From positions 70,826,097 through 70,890,096 of the forward strand of contig NC_071392.1 of NCBI RefSeq assembly GCF_022682495.2: a stretch of 64,000 nucleotides of DNA, written 5' to 3'. The stretch comes from Desmodus rotundus (Eukaryota > Chordata > Mammalia > Chiroptera > Phyllostomidae). Of the stretch, positions 1 through 14,430 are shown one piece after another; position 1 is the first letter of the stretch, and each line of letters starts with the position of its first letter. A model generated the notes under the pieces. It was not told the DNA's origin and made no database searches. It was given only the letters and a program-made list of their open reading frames with translations. The translations under genes were made by a program, and so were the position numbers.

Positions 1-3000
1 TATTTCTAACAGTTTTTTGGTGGAGTCTGGGGTTTTCTACATAAAGAATCATGTCATCTGCAAAAAGCAACACTTTTACTTCTTCCTTCCCAATTTGGAT
101 GCCTTTTATGTCTTTGTCTTACCTGATTGCTCTGGCTAGAACTTCCAGAACTATATTAAATAAGAGTGGTGAGAGTGGCCACCCTTCTCATGTTCATGAT
201 TTTAGAGAAAAAGCTTTCAGTTTTTCACCATTGAGTATGACATTGGCTGAGGATTTGTTATGACCTTTATTATATGGCCCTTGTTATATTGAGGTACTTT
301 CTTTCTATACCCATTTTATTGAGTGTTTTAATTGTAAATGGATGTTGTTATCTTAGCAATTGCTTTTTTGCATCTATTGATAAGACCATATGCTCTTTAT
401 CCTTTGTTTTGTTAATGTGGTGTATTACATTGATCGATTTGCATGTTGAACACCCTTGTGCCTCTGGAATGAACCCAACTTGTTTGTGGTGTATTATTCT
501 TTAACATATTGTTGTATTCAATTTGCTGGTATTTTGTTTAGGATTTTTGCATCTGTATTAATCAGAGATATTGATGTGTAGTTTTCTCTTCTGGTAGTAT
601 CCTTGCCAGGTTTTAGTATCAGGGTTATTTTGGCCTCATAAACTGTGTTAGAAAGTATTTTCTCTTCTTCAATTTTTTGGAAGAGTTTGAGAAGGAAAGG
701 TATCAAATGTTTGGTAGAATTCACTAGTGAAGCCACCTGGTCCTGGACTTCTATTGTTTGGGGTGTTTTTGATAGTTGTTTCAATTTCTTCACTGTTTAT
801 CAGTCTGTTTAGATTTTCCATTTCTGCCTGATTCAGTCTAGAAAGGTTATATATTTTAGGAACTTATCTATTTTTTCTAGGTTATTGAATTTGATGGCAG
901 ATATTCTTTCATAGTACTCTAGTATGACCCTTTTATATCTCTGATGTCTGTGGTAACTTCTCTTTCATTTCTAATTTTGTTTACATGACTCTTTTCTCTT
1001 TTTTTCTTAGTGAACCCAGCCAGTGGTTTGTCAATTTTATTAGCGTTTTCAAAGAATCAGCTCTTTGTTGTGTTCTTTGTATAGTCTTATTGTTCTCTGT
1101 TTCATTGAATTCTGCTGTAATTTTTATTATTTCTTTTCTTCTTCTTGGGGTTGCTTTTGTCTTTCTTTTTCTAGTTTTTTAAGATGTGATGTTAAATTGT
1201 TTACTTGGGATTTCTCTTGTTTCTTGAGATAGGCTTGCAGTGATATAAACTTCCCTCTTATCACTGCTTTCACTGCATCCCAGTTTTGCTATGTTGTATT
1301 ATCATTCTCATTTGCCTCTATGTATCTTTTGATCACACCTTTTACTTCTTCTTTGATCCAGTCACTTTTTAGTAGTTTATTGTTTAATCTCCACATATTT
1401 GTTGGTTTCTTTACTTCCTTTTCACAGTTGATTTCTAATTTCAAAGCATTGTAGTCAGAAAATATGGTTGTCATAATTTCAATCTCCCTGGATTTATTGA
1501 GGCTAGTTGTGACCCAACAGATGGTCTGTCCTTGAGAATGTTCCATGCACATTGGAGAAGATTGTAGAACCTGATGGTCTGGGATGAAATTCTCTGTAAA
1601 TGTCAGTTATGTCCCTTTGGCACCATGTCATTTAAGGCTGATATTTCCTTGTTGATTTTCTGTTTGGACGAGCTCTAGAGCTGTCAATGGAGTATTAAGC
1701 TCTCCAACTATGATTGTGTTTGTGTCTGTTTCTTCAGTTCTGTTAGTAGTTGCTCTATATATTTAAGTTCTTACTGCTTGGGTGCATATATATTAAGAAG
1801 TATTGTCTTCTTGATGTTGTGTCCCCTGTATCATTATAAGATGTCCATCTTTGTCTCTCATAACCTTTGTTATCTCGAAATCTCTTTTGGCAGGTATAAG
1901 TATGACTACACTGACTTTTCTGTGGATATTATTTGTTCGGAGAATCATTTTCTATCCTTTCACTTTGAATCTACCTTTGTCTTTGCAGCTTAGATGTGTC
2001 TCCTGACAGAAGCATAAGGTTGGGTGTTTTGTGTTTTTTTTTTTAATCTAATCTGCTACTCTGTGTCTCTTTATTGATGAATTCGGTCCATTTATATTTA
2101 GGGTAATTATTGATGTACGAGGATTTCCTGTAGCCATTTTATCTTTTGTTTTCTGGTAGCCCTGAGCCTCCTTGGGTTCTTTTTCTTTGTGCTTCTGTCT
2201 GTTTTTGTTTGGTGGTATTCCGTACTTCCTTCCATCTTTCCTCTTTTTTTTTTGTTATGTGTCTCAGTTTTTGTGTGTGTGTGTGTGATTCCATTAGATA
2301 TATTGGAACACACACATTACACATGAGAGCCACATACATTAGAACCATTAGATATATGAAAAAGAAAGTTTCATATATACAGTAGTCCTTTTTCTTTTGA
2401 ATGCATGTGAACTCTTTCCTCTTTTGTAAACAGATCTTTTTTCCCTTCCCCTTTATGTTTTGTTGTCATAAATTATCCCTGTTTGTGCTGTAAGTTTGTT
2501 GGTGATCTTTCTCAGAGTGTTGTGACCTTTTTTCTTTGTTTCAGGGAGAATAAAACCCTTCAGTATTTCTTGCAACGAAGGTCTTCTGGTAATGAATTCC
2601 CTCAGCTTCTGTATGTCTGGAAGTCTTTATTTCTCCTTCATATTTGAAGGATAACTTTGCTGGATATATTATTCTTGGCTGGCAATTTCTTTCTTCCAAT
2701 AATTTGAATATTTGGTTCCACTCCATTTTGGCTTACAGAGTTTCTGCTGCGAAGGTCAATGATAACCTAATCTAACGAGCTTTCTTTACAGGTTACTTTC
2801 TTCTATTCCCTGGTTACCTTGAGAATTCTTTCTTTGTCATTAATTTTTGACAGTTTTAATACAATGTGCCTTGGAGACAGCCTCTTTAGATTGAGGGAAC
2901 TCTCTTTACTTCTTGGATTGGAGCTAGTTCTTTCCATAGATTTGGGAAGTTCTCATCAACTATTTGTTTGAAAAGGCTGTTTCCTTCTCCCTCTCTTCTT

Positions 3001-4327
3001 CTGGTATGCCTGGTATTCTTGCATTGCTCTCTTTGATGGAGTCAGATAGTTATCATAGAACTCTTTCATTTTTTTAATGCTCAGATCTCTCTCTTCTTCC
3101 CTCTGCATCATTTCCAGATTTCTATCTTTGATATCACTGGTCCTTTCCTCCATTTGGTTTGTTCTATTTCCTGTGCGTGCTAGTTCTTTTTTTGATCTCT
3201 GTTACTGAAATCTTCATATTTAGAATTTCTGTGTGGTTCTTTTTTAAAGTTTCAATCTCTTTGTTGAAGCAGTTACTTTGTTTGTTGTTTTATGAGCTCA
3301 CTAAATTGCCTGTATTTTCTTGCATCTCGTTGGGTATTTTCAGAATTGCAATCTTGAATTCTCTGTCATTTCTGTCACATATTTCCATGTGTTTAAGTTT
3401 GATTTCTGGAGATTTTTCATTTTCTTTCCAATCTGACTTGCTACAGTGATTATTCATGATATTTGATGGATTCCTTCTCTGTCTAGACATCAATGTGTGA
3501 GTGGCTCTTCTCTAGCAGATTAATATAAAAAGGTCTTTCTATTCTTTTCCAGTAGATGGCACTGAATCAAAAGGTTTTTTTTTAGCTTTGTGAGGTCCCA
3601 GTGTCAACTTGCCACCTCTGGCTGCTGTTAGTATAGCTGTGATGTGTTGGGTTTGGGAGGGGCTGGGGGAACCTACCAATTTTTTTTGATATTTTGCCCT
3701 CTTGGTAAAACACCCCTACACCTTGACCCCAGGACTGGTCTCAGAATACACCCTTTGTTCAGGCAGTAATATGATTCTGTGGTACTAGTTCTCATGCTTG
3801 CACAAAGTGTGCTCTGCAGCCTGACACTAAGAGCAAAGAAAGGTATGCTCTGGGAGGCCAAGAGGAGGCTAAAGGGAGGTGGCTAGGCTTCCTGGCTTTG
3901 TTTCTTGGTCTGAAACGCTGACCATCTAACTAATCATCCAGAGTCTTGTGTTGTGTGTCCTTGCCCCGTTCTCTTGGCTGAGCTGCAGATTGCACTGCTC
4001 ATTCCTGCAGGAGTGCCCACGGAGTCTCTTTGCTCCCCTTGGCTAACGGGAGTGTCAGCCACCAGCAGATTCCTCCCCTCTCTGGCAGAGACTCACTGTG
4101 AGCTCCTGGCTGCCCAGCAGTGTCCATGGCTCATATCAGTGCCTCTCCATTTTCATCTCCCACTTCTTCTCCACTTGCTCACCTTTAGCTCTTTCAATGT
4201 GCCGATTTCTCAGGCATATTTTTTTCATTGAACAGGGAATCCTTTATTGAGTTATAGCTGTTCAAATTGTTGAGCTTCAAAGGGAGAGACGAAGGGGATC
4301 TCTCATGCTGCCATTCCTCTGATGTCA
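1..4327 (-). mobile_element. LINE-1 retrotransposon, antisense, truncated by window edge, defective
   Basis: Read on the minus strand this is an L1 with its 5' end near 4327. Peptide fragments appear in L1 order: ORF1 amino-terminal and coiled-coil region at about 3493-2956, ORF1 carboxy-terminal region with a YPAKLSF motif at about 2726-2541, the end of the ORF2 endonuclease domain and linker at about 1552-1000 (motif NMWRLNNKLL), and the start of the reverse transcriptase domain at about 793-518 (motif LILKPGKDT). Positions 1-250 continue ORF2. All frames are interrupted by stops and frameshifts, so it cannot encode working proteins. It lies in an ASB15 intron, opposite to the gene. Its 3' end is outside the window, so its age and target-site duplication cannot be judged. 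Confidence 0.9.
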
Positions 4328-4390
4328 CTTTAAATGTTAATCTTATCTGTGACTATGATTCCTCTTTCTTAATTTTCATACTAAAGAAAT

Positions 4391-4600
4391 ACAGTTGATT
4401 CTTGAATAACGGGTTTGTACTTAGTGGGCATGGGCCCACTAAGATGTAGATTCTTTTCCCCAGACACAGTTGGCCATTTGTATATGCTGATTTCACATCC
4501 GCAGATTCAACCAACCAAGGGTCAAAACATCATAAATTATTTAATTTGTATTTTACTTAGTTACATTACAGAAATATGGCACCTAATTAGTTTCCATTAT
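4391..4600. mobile_element. Tigger/pogo-like DNA transposon remnant
   Basis: The stretch contains diverged versions of two motifs typical of mammalian Tigger-type elements: 'gattcttgaataacgggttt' near 4397 and 'atccgcagattcaaccaacc' near 4498. No transposase reading frame is visible. The family call is from memory of the consensus and is tentative. Confidence 0.45.
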
Positions 4601-4747
4601 TTCAGCCATTTATTGGTGAGGAATGTGTTTGTGGGTTAGCTTGGGAGGGGATCCCTAGGATTTGCATTACTTTTATGGGAAATAAAATATATTCTTTCAA
4701 AAAATTAAATTGTAAGTCAAGTTTTATTTTTAAAAGTATTTCAAGTT

Positions 4748-4799
4748 GAATATAGCATATATATGTATATATACATATATAGATATACATACACATACT
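4748..4799. repeat. AT-rich dinucleotide repeat (TA/CA)
   Basis: Alternating TA with a few CA and GA steps, in an ASB15 intron. Intron sequence from 4800 to 5285 shows no recognisable gene or repeat. Confidence 0.8.
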
Positions 4800-5289
4800 G
4801 TTGTTTTCTGGAAGAAAGACTAACATCTCTAATCAGTATGTTCTCTGAGTCAGGCAAAGGAAAAATGCAATAAAAGCAAGAAGATAAATGAGGACACACC
4901 TCTTAGTTTGTTTAACTTGTTGATGTTTGCTCTGCTATAACACCAGCTAGGATGAGATAATTCAGTGTAATTAGAGCTGCCAGTGGCAAGTGGGTGATTC
5001 AGAGAAAGGCACTTGTGAACAGACTAATTTAAACACTGAGTAGAAGTAAAACTGAAATCTCAGTGCTGTGATGGTTTGCTTGCCTCCAAATGTAGTAGGA
5101 AAAGTTTGTCTTCATCCTCCATGAACGCCTTTTGGAGTCCTCTTCCTGGCCTTCACCTTAGATTCTTTCTGCATTCTGCCTCCAGTTGCCCAGGATGTTC
5201 TATGTGGCCCCTCGTGTCTTCCTGCCTTGCCCAGCAATGGCCCCAGACTCTGAGTCTCTCTTCAAACCAGACAGGATAGGCTTATTCCC

Positions 5290-5405
5290 TAAACTATGAA
5301 TTCCACAAGTGAGAACCAAATCTGTCTTTTCCCGTTGTCCTCAGTGCTTAACATCTTGCCTTTCAGATAGCAAGCATGTACCAAATGATTGAATGAATGA
5401 ATGAG
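5290..5405 (+). mobile_element. L2-type LINE 3' end remnant
   Basis: It ends in 'gattgaatgaatgaatgag', the GAATGA repeat typical of L2 3' ends, preceded by a diverged 'cagtgcttaacatc' segment. The intron from 5406 to 5865 shows nothing further. Confidence 0.6.
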
Positions 5406-5865
5406 ACTGTATTTATCTCTATCTGCAGGGAGTAGCATTCATCTTACTGTTTCTTAATAAGATTTTGCTTATTGATGAGGGAAAGGCATTACATCTTTTA
5501 GAACTATTTATATCTAAGTTGAAAAAATCTGTTATTAATCTAAAGAGGGAAAACACTGTTAACTGTAATTTCAGCTACTAGAGATAAGCAGAGGGGGAGA
5601 GACAGCTGATTTTGTAATCCTCCGCAATTGGAGTACATTAGCTGTCATGTGCTCCATCTATTTAGAACAGTCAGCCCACCTAGATGCTAAACATTCCTAT
5701 TGCTAAATTCCCATTAAGAGCATGGGAGACAATGGTTTATTTCATACTGCTGTCTTTGGGGGAGGGGGCATTATTTTTGGATGGGGAAAAACTTGATAAC
5801 CCTGATTTACACATGTGGTTCCAAGAGCCTAGAAGTGATGAAAAGATATTATTAAGAATAAACTT

Positions 5866-5990
5866 AGCAGTTACTGAGATCCTAGTATATACTAAACATT
5901 TTACATATACTATTTATTTTATACAACCCAACAGTGGTGCTGTTTTGTTTATGAAGAAGTTAAAATTCAGAAAGATTAAATACAGCATTT
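5866..5990 (-). mobile_element. MIR SINE remnant
   Basis: The pattern 'actaaacattttacatatac' followed by a diverged 'gaggaaactgag'-like core matches the reverse complement of MIR. Strongly diverged. Confidence 0.45.
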
Positions 5991-6224
5991 AGCAATGTGC
6001 ACTACTTTTCATGAAACTCTTGGACCTCCTCAGTCATGGTCTTAAAGAAAAGGTAGCCTCACAGTAGAAAGCTGGATATAAGAAATGAGAGGGGTATGAA
6101 AAATACAGTGTTCTCTTGTAGAAAGGGAGTAGCTAACATCTCTTTTGATATTAAATTTGGTAATTTGTTTAATGCCATCTAAGATATTCATGTTAATATA
6201 CCTACTGTCAATTGTTCTTTTTGA

Positions 6225-7420
<1,196 letters not shown>

Positions 7421-7444
7421 CCAGGAATTAGGAAACCAAATTCT

Positions 7445-7745
7445 GAAACTGGTTTCTTCCATTTAATCATTGTCTGCCTCTAGCCAAGTGAGTTGAACAG
7501 CTAGTCCTCACTTTTCTCATCTGTAAATAAGGGCTTGGACCACATGATCTCCATGGATAATTGATTGGAAAAAGACTAACATTTTTGAGGCCCCCAAAGT
7601 GCAATCTCATTTAATTATTAAGTAAGCCCTATGACATTGGCTGTATTGCCCCAGCTTAGATGAGGAGGTGGAGGTAAATAGCTTGCTCCCAGCTCCCACA
7701 GTTGGCAGCAGGGCTGTAGTTTAAACACTGCCCTCTTTCCCTTAC
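7445..7745. mobile_element. Two MIR SINE remnants, opposite orientations
   Basis: About 7445-7560 resembles MIR sense ('cttttctcatctgtaaataag'). About 7590-7745 resembles MIR antisense ('aatctcatttaattattaag' then 'agatgaggagg'). Intron from 7746 to 8206 shows no other recognisable element. Confidence 0.5.
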
Positions 7746-8163
7746 GAGCCTGCTAGCCCTGATGGCGCATCAGGGTTACAGTCAGTGTTCTTTGAGGATG
7801 TTTTGTTTCACTGCCCCTCTGATTTCCTTAGAGTTGTTCAACTTAGGATCTTCTGTTGAGTCACACGCAATGTTTACAGATAGAGTGCAGTTGATAAATA
7901 TGTGTCAAAAATGAAATAGAGTGTCAACTGTTGTCTTGAAACTTAAAAGTCTAACTATCCCTTTTCCTGGGAGTATTTGTCTATTATAGAACTTGACTTA
8001 CTTCTCAGATGTTCTAGTGATGCTAAGATTTTTTAATAAAGTGAAATATGCTGTATAATTGTCTATTAAAATGTTGAAAAGATAGATGCTCTTAACTTTA
8101 TGGTTTTAATTTTAAGTCCTCACCAGAAAGGAAAACAGACTATCTTTAAGGAGCCTGTCTTGA

Positions 8164-8379
<216 letters not shown>

Positions 8380-8539
8380 TGAGTGATGAATCATAGCATG
8401 ATCATTTTAAGTTAAAAAATATAAAACTACATATACAGTATAATCACAAGTCTCTCTTTATAAATACCCCTGTCGTTAAAAAGAAATAGGCAAAATATTC
8501 CAAAGTTTTGTTCTCCTAAACACTTGATTTCCCCCTTTT

Positions 8540-8890
8540 TATATTTTTTACTTTAAAAAATTAAAAACAATTAATTACAGTTGACATATATTAGTTTGAG
8601 ATGTACATCATAGTGTTTAGACGTTTAAATACCTTATAAAGTGCTCACCTCTGTAAGTCCAGTACCCATCTGACATCACACATAGTTACTACGATGTTAT
8701 TGACTATATTCCCTGTGCTGTACTTTACAGCTCACGGCTGTTCTTATAATCGCTAATTTGTGCTGCTTAATCCCTTCACCTTCTTCACCCGTCCCCAAAC
8801 AAGCCTGCATCAAGACACATCATATGTATTTTTGTACTTTATATATAAAATTTCTGCACTGAATGTGTACTACTTTTATAATGGGGAGTT
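8540..8890 (-). mobile_element. Old L1 3' end, antisense
   Basis: The motif 'gatgtacatcatagtgttta' and the following 'tgactatattccctgtgctg' are typical of the antisense 3' region of mammalian L1 elements. A similar element occurs at about 17845-18075. The intron from 8891 to 9650 is AT-rich with nothing recognised. Confidence 0.6.
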
Positions 8891-9654
8891 TCTCTTTTAG
8901 AAAGAAGTTATACCTGAGAATTCTTCACAAGCCACCCAAATATGCCTTTCTGTTTTTTTAAATGATGCTACAGAGTTTCTGAAACTTTTACTCTTTGCAA
9001 AGAATTAAAATTTGTGAAAATAGTATCAATATTACTCTAATTATTTAGCAACATCTATGGATATTAGAGTATAATGTCAAATATATCATTGAGTAGAGAA
9101 GTTTCATTGTCAGTACAGATTTCTTTATTCCATAAAAAATGATTGGATACATTTTTAAATCACAAAATGTGCCACAATTGACACATCAATAGAAGTCTAT
9201 AACCATTACTGTAAACTACTACCATGAGAGGTTTGTTTTAGGCAGTTAAATATATTTAATACATTCAAAAACTTTGAAATACTCAGGCTTTATCACCTTC
9301 AGTAGCTACATTAGCTAAGTGGCCAATGACATAATTGACTCTAAGTGACATGTTGTTAAAGTTTACCTGGATTTCTTCCCAGGGTGTTCATAAATTCACA
9401 CATGGTAGCTCCGAATTAGGCACAAGAGATCAAGTTATCCTTGCTGGTGGCTTTCATAGATGTCTAGTTGGTCAGTGAAGTGTGAAATTTACAACTATCA
9501 CTAGTTCTTAGAAACATAAGCTCTGGTTTGTTGTCTCTATTGGACTAATATAAGGTTGATGAAATAATAAAAACTCTTCTTATGGCTAGTAATTCAATTT
9601 CAAGTTATATTAAAGCAGACAGGAAGTACATGGCCAATATTAAAGTATGGACGG

Positions 9655-9850
9655 CTCAGAAGGCAGTGAAAGAAGAGTAATAATAATGAGAATTCAAGAG
9701 TCTTAAATTCTAATCCTTGCTCCATGTGTGTGTGACCTTGGACAAGTCATTTCACTTTTCCAGACTTCATATGGCTCTTCTGTTAAATGAAGGAGTTGCA
9801 CTTAAGTGATGTTCAAGGTTACTTCCAGCTTTAAATTCCTGTGACTCCAT
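9655..9850 (+). mobile_element. MIR SINE remnant
   Basis: The MIR core 'gtgaccttggacaagtcatt' near 9731 is followed by a diverged 'tctgttaaatgaagg' tail. Intron from 9851 to 10450 has no recognised feature apart from the ASB15 acceptor. Confidence 0.75.
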
Positions 9851-10450
9851 GATTATAAAGATGATCAAGATTGTGAAACATTTCTCCATGGCATCAGATG
9901 GGCTTACTTTTCTATTTTTCATTAAACACCATTGGTTGCTGATCAATATTATGTTGTTTGGAGAAGAATCGAAAGATGGGGAAGGTTCCTGAAGAACCAA
10001 AATTCTAGGACCACACAATGATCCAGCATGATCCCCAGAAATATTTAGAATGGGAAGCTAAGTAAAAACAAGGCTGAAGAGCAACAAACCTACAGCTAAC
10101 ATCCTTCATAAGAGTGAAAGACGAATGCCTTTTCCAATAAAACAAGGAACAAGGAACAAGGAAAGTTCATGTCATAGCCTCTGGCTTTTCAATTACAGCC
10201 CATTTTCCTCCTCTGCATCAATAAAATTATGTTTATAACCTCTAAAAACTAAACTCAATTACACTAATGTAATTAGTAGTAAGTCTATGGACAAAGGTTA
10301 AATGTCTTTGTATACGATTATCTAGCAAAAGTAAAGGAAACTAAACAACCTGCATTCATTTGTCTAGTGAGGAAGCTGATTTAATTAACTTCTTGATTGT
10401 CTTCATGCCGTGTGGATATTTTATTTAAAAACAATTTTTTTTATTTTTAG

Positions 10451-11021
10451 TGCACTGAAATATCTTATCCCAGTAACATCCAAAAATGCAATCCGGAAAA
10501 GTGGGCTAACACCAGTTCATTCCGCAGCAGATGGGCAGAATGCGCAGTGCCTACAACTGCTCATTGAAAGTGGTTTTGATGTCAATGCTCTGCTTGATGA
10601 CCGCCTTTCCAAGAGCTACGACGACGAGAGGAAGACTGCGCTGTATTTTGCTGTTTCAAATAACGATATCCATTGCACAGAAGTCCTTCTGAATGCAGGT
10701 GCAGACCCAAACTTAGATCCCCTCAACTGTCTACTTGTGGCTGTGAGGGCCAATAATCATGAAATTGTCCGGCTGCTTCTCTCCCATGGAGCTAATGTCA
10801 ATTGTTATTTTATGCGTGTGAATGACACTCGTTTCCCCAGTGCCATTCAGTACGCCCTAAACGATGAGGTAATGTTGAGGCTGTTGCTGAATAATGGCTA
10901 TCAGGTGGAGCTGTGCTTTGAATGCATGCACGGGGACATCTTCGGGAATTCATTTGTGTGGTCAGAGATAGAGGAAGAGGCACTGCCAGGATGGACCTCT
11001 TGTGTAATAAAGGATAACCCG
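10451..11021 (+). CDS. ASB15: ASB15, third coding exon in the window (large ankyrin exon)
   Basis: Encodes about residues 290-480. The acceptor is 'ttatttttag', the first base completes a leucine codon, and the donor is GTGAGT at 11022, in phase 0. Ankyrin units are clear: [20 protein letters not shown], then [20 protein letters not shown] with the AGADPN turn, and [20 protein letters not shown] with HGANVN. The carboxy-terminal part (near [16 protein letters not shown] and [11 protein letters not shown]) is the conserved linker between the ankyrin domain and the SOCS box. An in-frame ATG upstream at 10410 is intronic and not the start. No stops or shifts interrupt the exon. Confidence 0.97.
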
Positions 11022-11551
11022 GTGAGTTACATTCTTTCCTGCTGCATGTTGGGTCATCATCCTAATTTCCACTCATTTAGACATGTAACAAGAAAAGAAA
11101 AATCAACTCTAACTTTCATATTTTTCTTGTTCTTGAATATTTGTTGGCACAATAGGGGGACATAAACGCAAAACTAGGCACCAAAGATGGTGTTTATTTT
11201 TCTTGAAATGGAAACTGAATGTTGAAGAATGTGAAAATGTATACAATTAATAACTTATGCTCATCTGGTGGGAATATTGGGGCTAGAAGTGTGGAAAGAA
11301 TAATCATGGGAAGAAGCATGATTCTTCCATGTTATGTTGACCACAATCACATCAGAGCCATGCATGTAGTAACTCCAGGGCCCACACTTTCACAGAAACA
11401 AGTAAATGATTTTTTTCTTTTGTTCATTATAAGGAGGGTATTTTTATTCCCTGTAAAAATATAAAGATAGTTATTTCCATAACAAAATTGAGTGTTTATA
11501 TATATGGTATATTGAAAGTACTACTGAATTAAATTGTATGAATTCTCTCAG
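11022..11551 (+). other. ASB15 intron, 530 bp
   Basis: Phase 0 intron with GTGAGT donor and 'aattctctcag' acceptor. AT-rich. No repeat or gene recognised; the short frames inside it are chance. Confidence 0.85.
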
Positions 11552-11705
11552 TTCTGTGAGTTTATTACAGTTCCTTGGATGAAACACTTGGTAGGCAGCG
11601 TTATTCGTGTATTAGTAGATTACATGGATTATATCCCTCTCTGCACGAAACTGAAGTCTGCGCTGGAAGTACAGAGAGAATGGCCAGAAATCCGACAAAT
11701 ACTAG
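11552..11705 (+). CDS. ASB15: ASB15, penultimate coding exon
   Basis: Encodes about residues 481-531, starting [13 protein letters not shown] and ending near EWPEIRQIL, followed by one base of the next codon (phase 1). The acceptor is 'ttctctcag' and the donor 'gtaaaa', a weaker donor that lacks the usual G at +5. The segment forms the helical region preceding the SOCS box. The reading frame is intact and closely matches mammalian ASB15. It is separated from the final exon by a 5.8-kb intron that took up a half-L1 insertion. Confidence 0.96.
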
Positions 11706-13035
11706 GTAAAAACAAGTTTGCCTGCAGAAGTTTTTGTGAAAAATGTCTATAAGGGAAGTGTCTTAAGTTCATCTTTGATACTTTTTCAGTGCTACTTTAT
11801 TTTCAGAATGATGTGTTTGAAAATCATCCTTAATATTTGATTTAAGACACTAATTTTTTGTTTTTCTTGAAAATTTCCAACTCTAATTTTATAATGGGTC
11901 ATATCAGAACTATATTAACACTTAACTAGAACTCATTTTTGAAAGTTAACTCCCATAATATCATAAGTATGTAGACTCTAATCTCCATATGGGTGGGGAT
12001 CTGCTGTTTACTTTTGTGTTTTCAAGGCTTAGCATAATTCCTAGTGTGTGGTAAGTACTCAATAAATACTGAGTAAATGAATGAATGGTACAAATTAGAA
12101 TTATCCTTTTTGATATGCTCTCTCTCGGGTCTCTATTGACAAATTCCTACCATCAAAACTTTGTACTACAGACAGGCTACTATGTATTATCCTCTAGGTT
12201 AAGTTCCATTATAATCATAAAAGTGAATCTTATTACAAATGTTTCTATAAAATTGCATCTAAAATTACTTCAAATACATATAGAAACATAGAGACTGGAG
12301 AGGTTTTCTCTTTCAAAATATTAGTTTGGAAAAATAAACTTTAAAACCAACTTGGACATCAATTTCATGGAGCCTAAAGAAGCATGATGGAACTTTATAT
12401 TTATATGTTCTGGTGCTCTTAATAAACCTAAATCAACCTTGAATGGAATAAGAAAAAACTCAACAACTTATTCTTTAGGATCAGGTAAATTTTATGTAAA
12501 TTAGGTAAATTATATTTTTGGGTCAACAAGATGAAACTTCAATGTTGAGCTGATTTATATACCAAGTTTGTTAGGTATAAAGTTCTACAAAAATAAATAT
12601 GAGTGATAAAGTGGTTTTTATTTAAACATTTAGTTTCAATTAGAGTCTCATATATTAAATTAATTTATCTGAATTTTGTGAGAAGGATGGAGACTTTGAT
12701 TGGCTAGAAAAAGTGATAATTCAACCCAATGCAGATCTGGTGATAAGCTTGGATTTTCCTTAAATGCCTTCCCATGGAGTGAGTTCTACAAAAGCAGGAA
12801 CCTTGTGGAAATAAAACTGGAATCTTAGAGAATCTGATGAGTAGTGCAGTATTGTGAGCCTAGAAACTGACCTCTGGGCCCAGAGGAAAGTTCGGATGAG
12901 ATGAAATTCTGGCCTCCCCTAGGAGTAGGATTGCTGGGCTGTGTGTGTCATTCAGGGCTGATATTTCCATGGACACAAACGTCAATTTATTGTGTCATTC
13001 TTGTTTTATTGAGGAGAAGGGGATTTTTTATTTTC
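11706..13035 (+). other. ASB15 last intron, left part, with L2 fragment
   Basis: About 11990-12092 is an L2 3' end ('ggtaagtactcaataaatac' and a trailing GAATGAATGG). The rest is AT-rich unique intron without recognised features. Confidence 0.6.
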
Positions 13036-13039
13036 TAAA

Positions 13040-13230
13040 AAAACCCAAGGTAGTCATACTAGCTGTGTACTTTTGAGAAAGTTACTTAGCTTTTTTATCC
13101 AAGGTTTTCCCATTGCAAAATGGGGCTGTGATAGTAGTTACCTCATAAGGTTGTTGTGGGAATTTAAAAAGATGATGACTGTAAGGTGCTTAGCATACTA
13201 TCTAGAATATTAAAAACACAATAAATATAG
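13040..13230 (+). mobile_element. MIR SINE remnant
   Basis: Matches the MIR right half: 'cccattgcaaaatggggctg', then 'acctcataaggttgttgtgg', then 'gtaaggtgcttagcatac'. From 13231 to 14430 only weaker MIR-like antisense fragments are seen (near 13310-13390 and 14020-14190). Confidence 0.75.
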
Positions 13231-14430
13231 CTATTTAAAAACTATAATATTAGTATTTTTATATTATTTTATTACATGGTAATTTTATGTGAAGTATGAA
13301 ATGTATATGTAAAGTATATCATGAAATCCTCACAACTTGTAGAGTTGGGTGTTATCATGCTAATTTTTATCAATAAAAATCAAAAGCCTTATAAGGGACC
13401 TATGTAACAGTCTGGACCAAATGAATTCATGGAAAACTGGGCTGTCTGGCTCCCTCTCTGAACTAAGGCCCACACTGGGCCTTATTAACTTCAAAATCAA
13501 TCAGGATAGAAAAAAGGGAGAATCCACATAAGTGGGGTGGCAAACAAGATCAGGAAACCTCAGGGAGCAAGATACTGTATTTTGGATCATTGTGAGAAGA
13601 CGACTAGGAAGCTCCGTTAAGTTAAAAGAGCTATCTTGAACCTAACTTCCTCCCAGAAATTTAGGAAAACTAAATTCACATAAATATGAACAACAGAAAA
13701 TTATTGCAGTCAACTCTCATATAAATTTGTCACAAGACAAAATAGAAATAGACATGTCAAATTTGTAAAAAAATCTTGTCAATACTGTCGTGTAGGGAGA
13801 GCACACTGAGATGATGAAGTTCTAAAGGAAGTGATTACTGTAAAAGTCAGAACAGCAGTTCCTTACAGGGGAGGAATAAATAAAGCTTGGATGGATCGTG
13901 GAAGGAATTCTGGGGTGGCTGGGGCAGTTCTATTTATGGCCTGGGAGGTAATTACAGATGGTGACCTAATAATCACTTATAACTTAAGAAACTATGCATT
14001 TGTTCAGTTGCTCCATCTATATTTTATTTTACAACACAAAGGTTAAACATTTTGGAGATTGTAAGGACAAAAACTCCAGAACTTAGACAAATTAATTTTC
14101 CAAAGTTGTAGACATAGACAATAACAAAGCAAAAATTTGAACACTTGTCTGTCTCAATTCAAAACATAGGCTTTTTCTCCAATACCACTCTGCTTCCTGT
14201 CATACAGCAGACATTGCTTCTAATTGGTAATTAATTTTCCATGTGTTTATACTGAAAAAGAGTGACCAATTCTTAGGATTTAGAAGTGCAATCCAAGTAA
14301 AAATAAGAGGAAGGTTTTTGTTTTTTTCAGTCATAATTGCAACCAGAGTGTAAGTTAGTTGATTGCTATGACTATGGTTAACCACTGGATGTCAGGATTC
14401 CTCCAGGTATACAAGAGGCAGTGTATTTGT

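Noticed and set aside
10410..11165. 251-codon frame with its own ATG as a complete gene
   Set aside because: The ATG and the tail are intronic; only 10451-11021 is exon, bounded by good splice sites and continuous with the neighbouring ASB15 exons.
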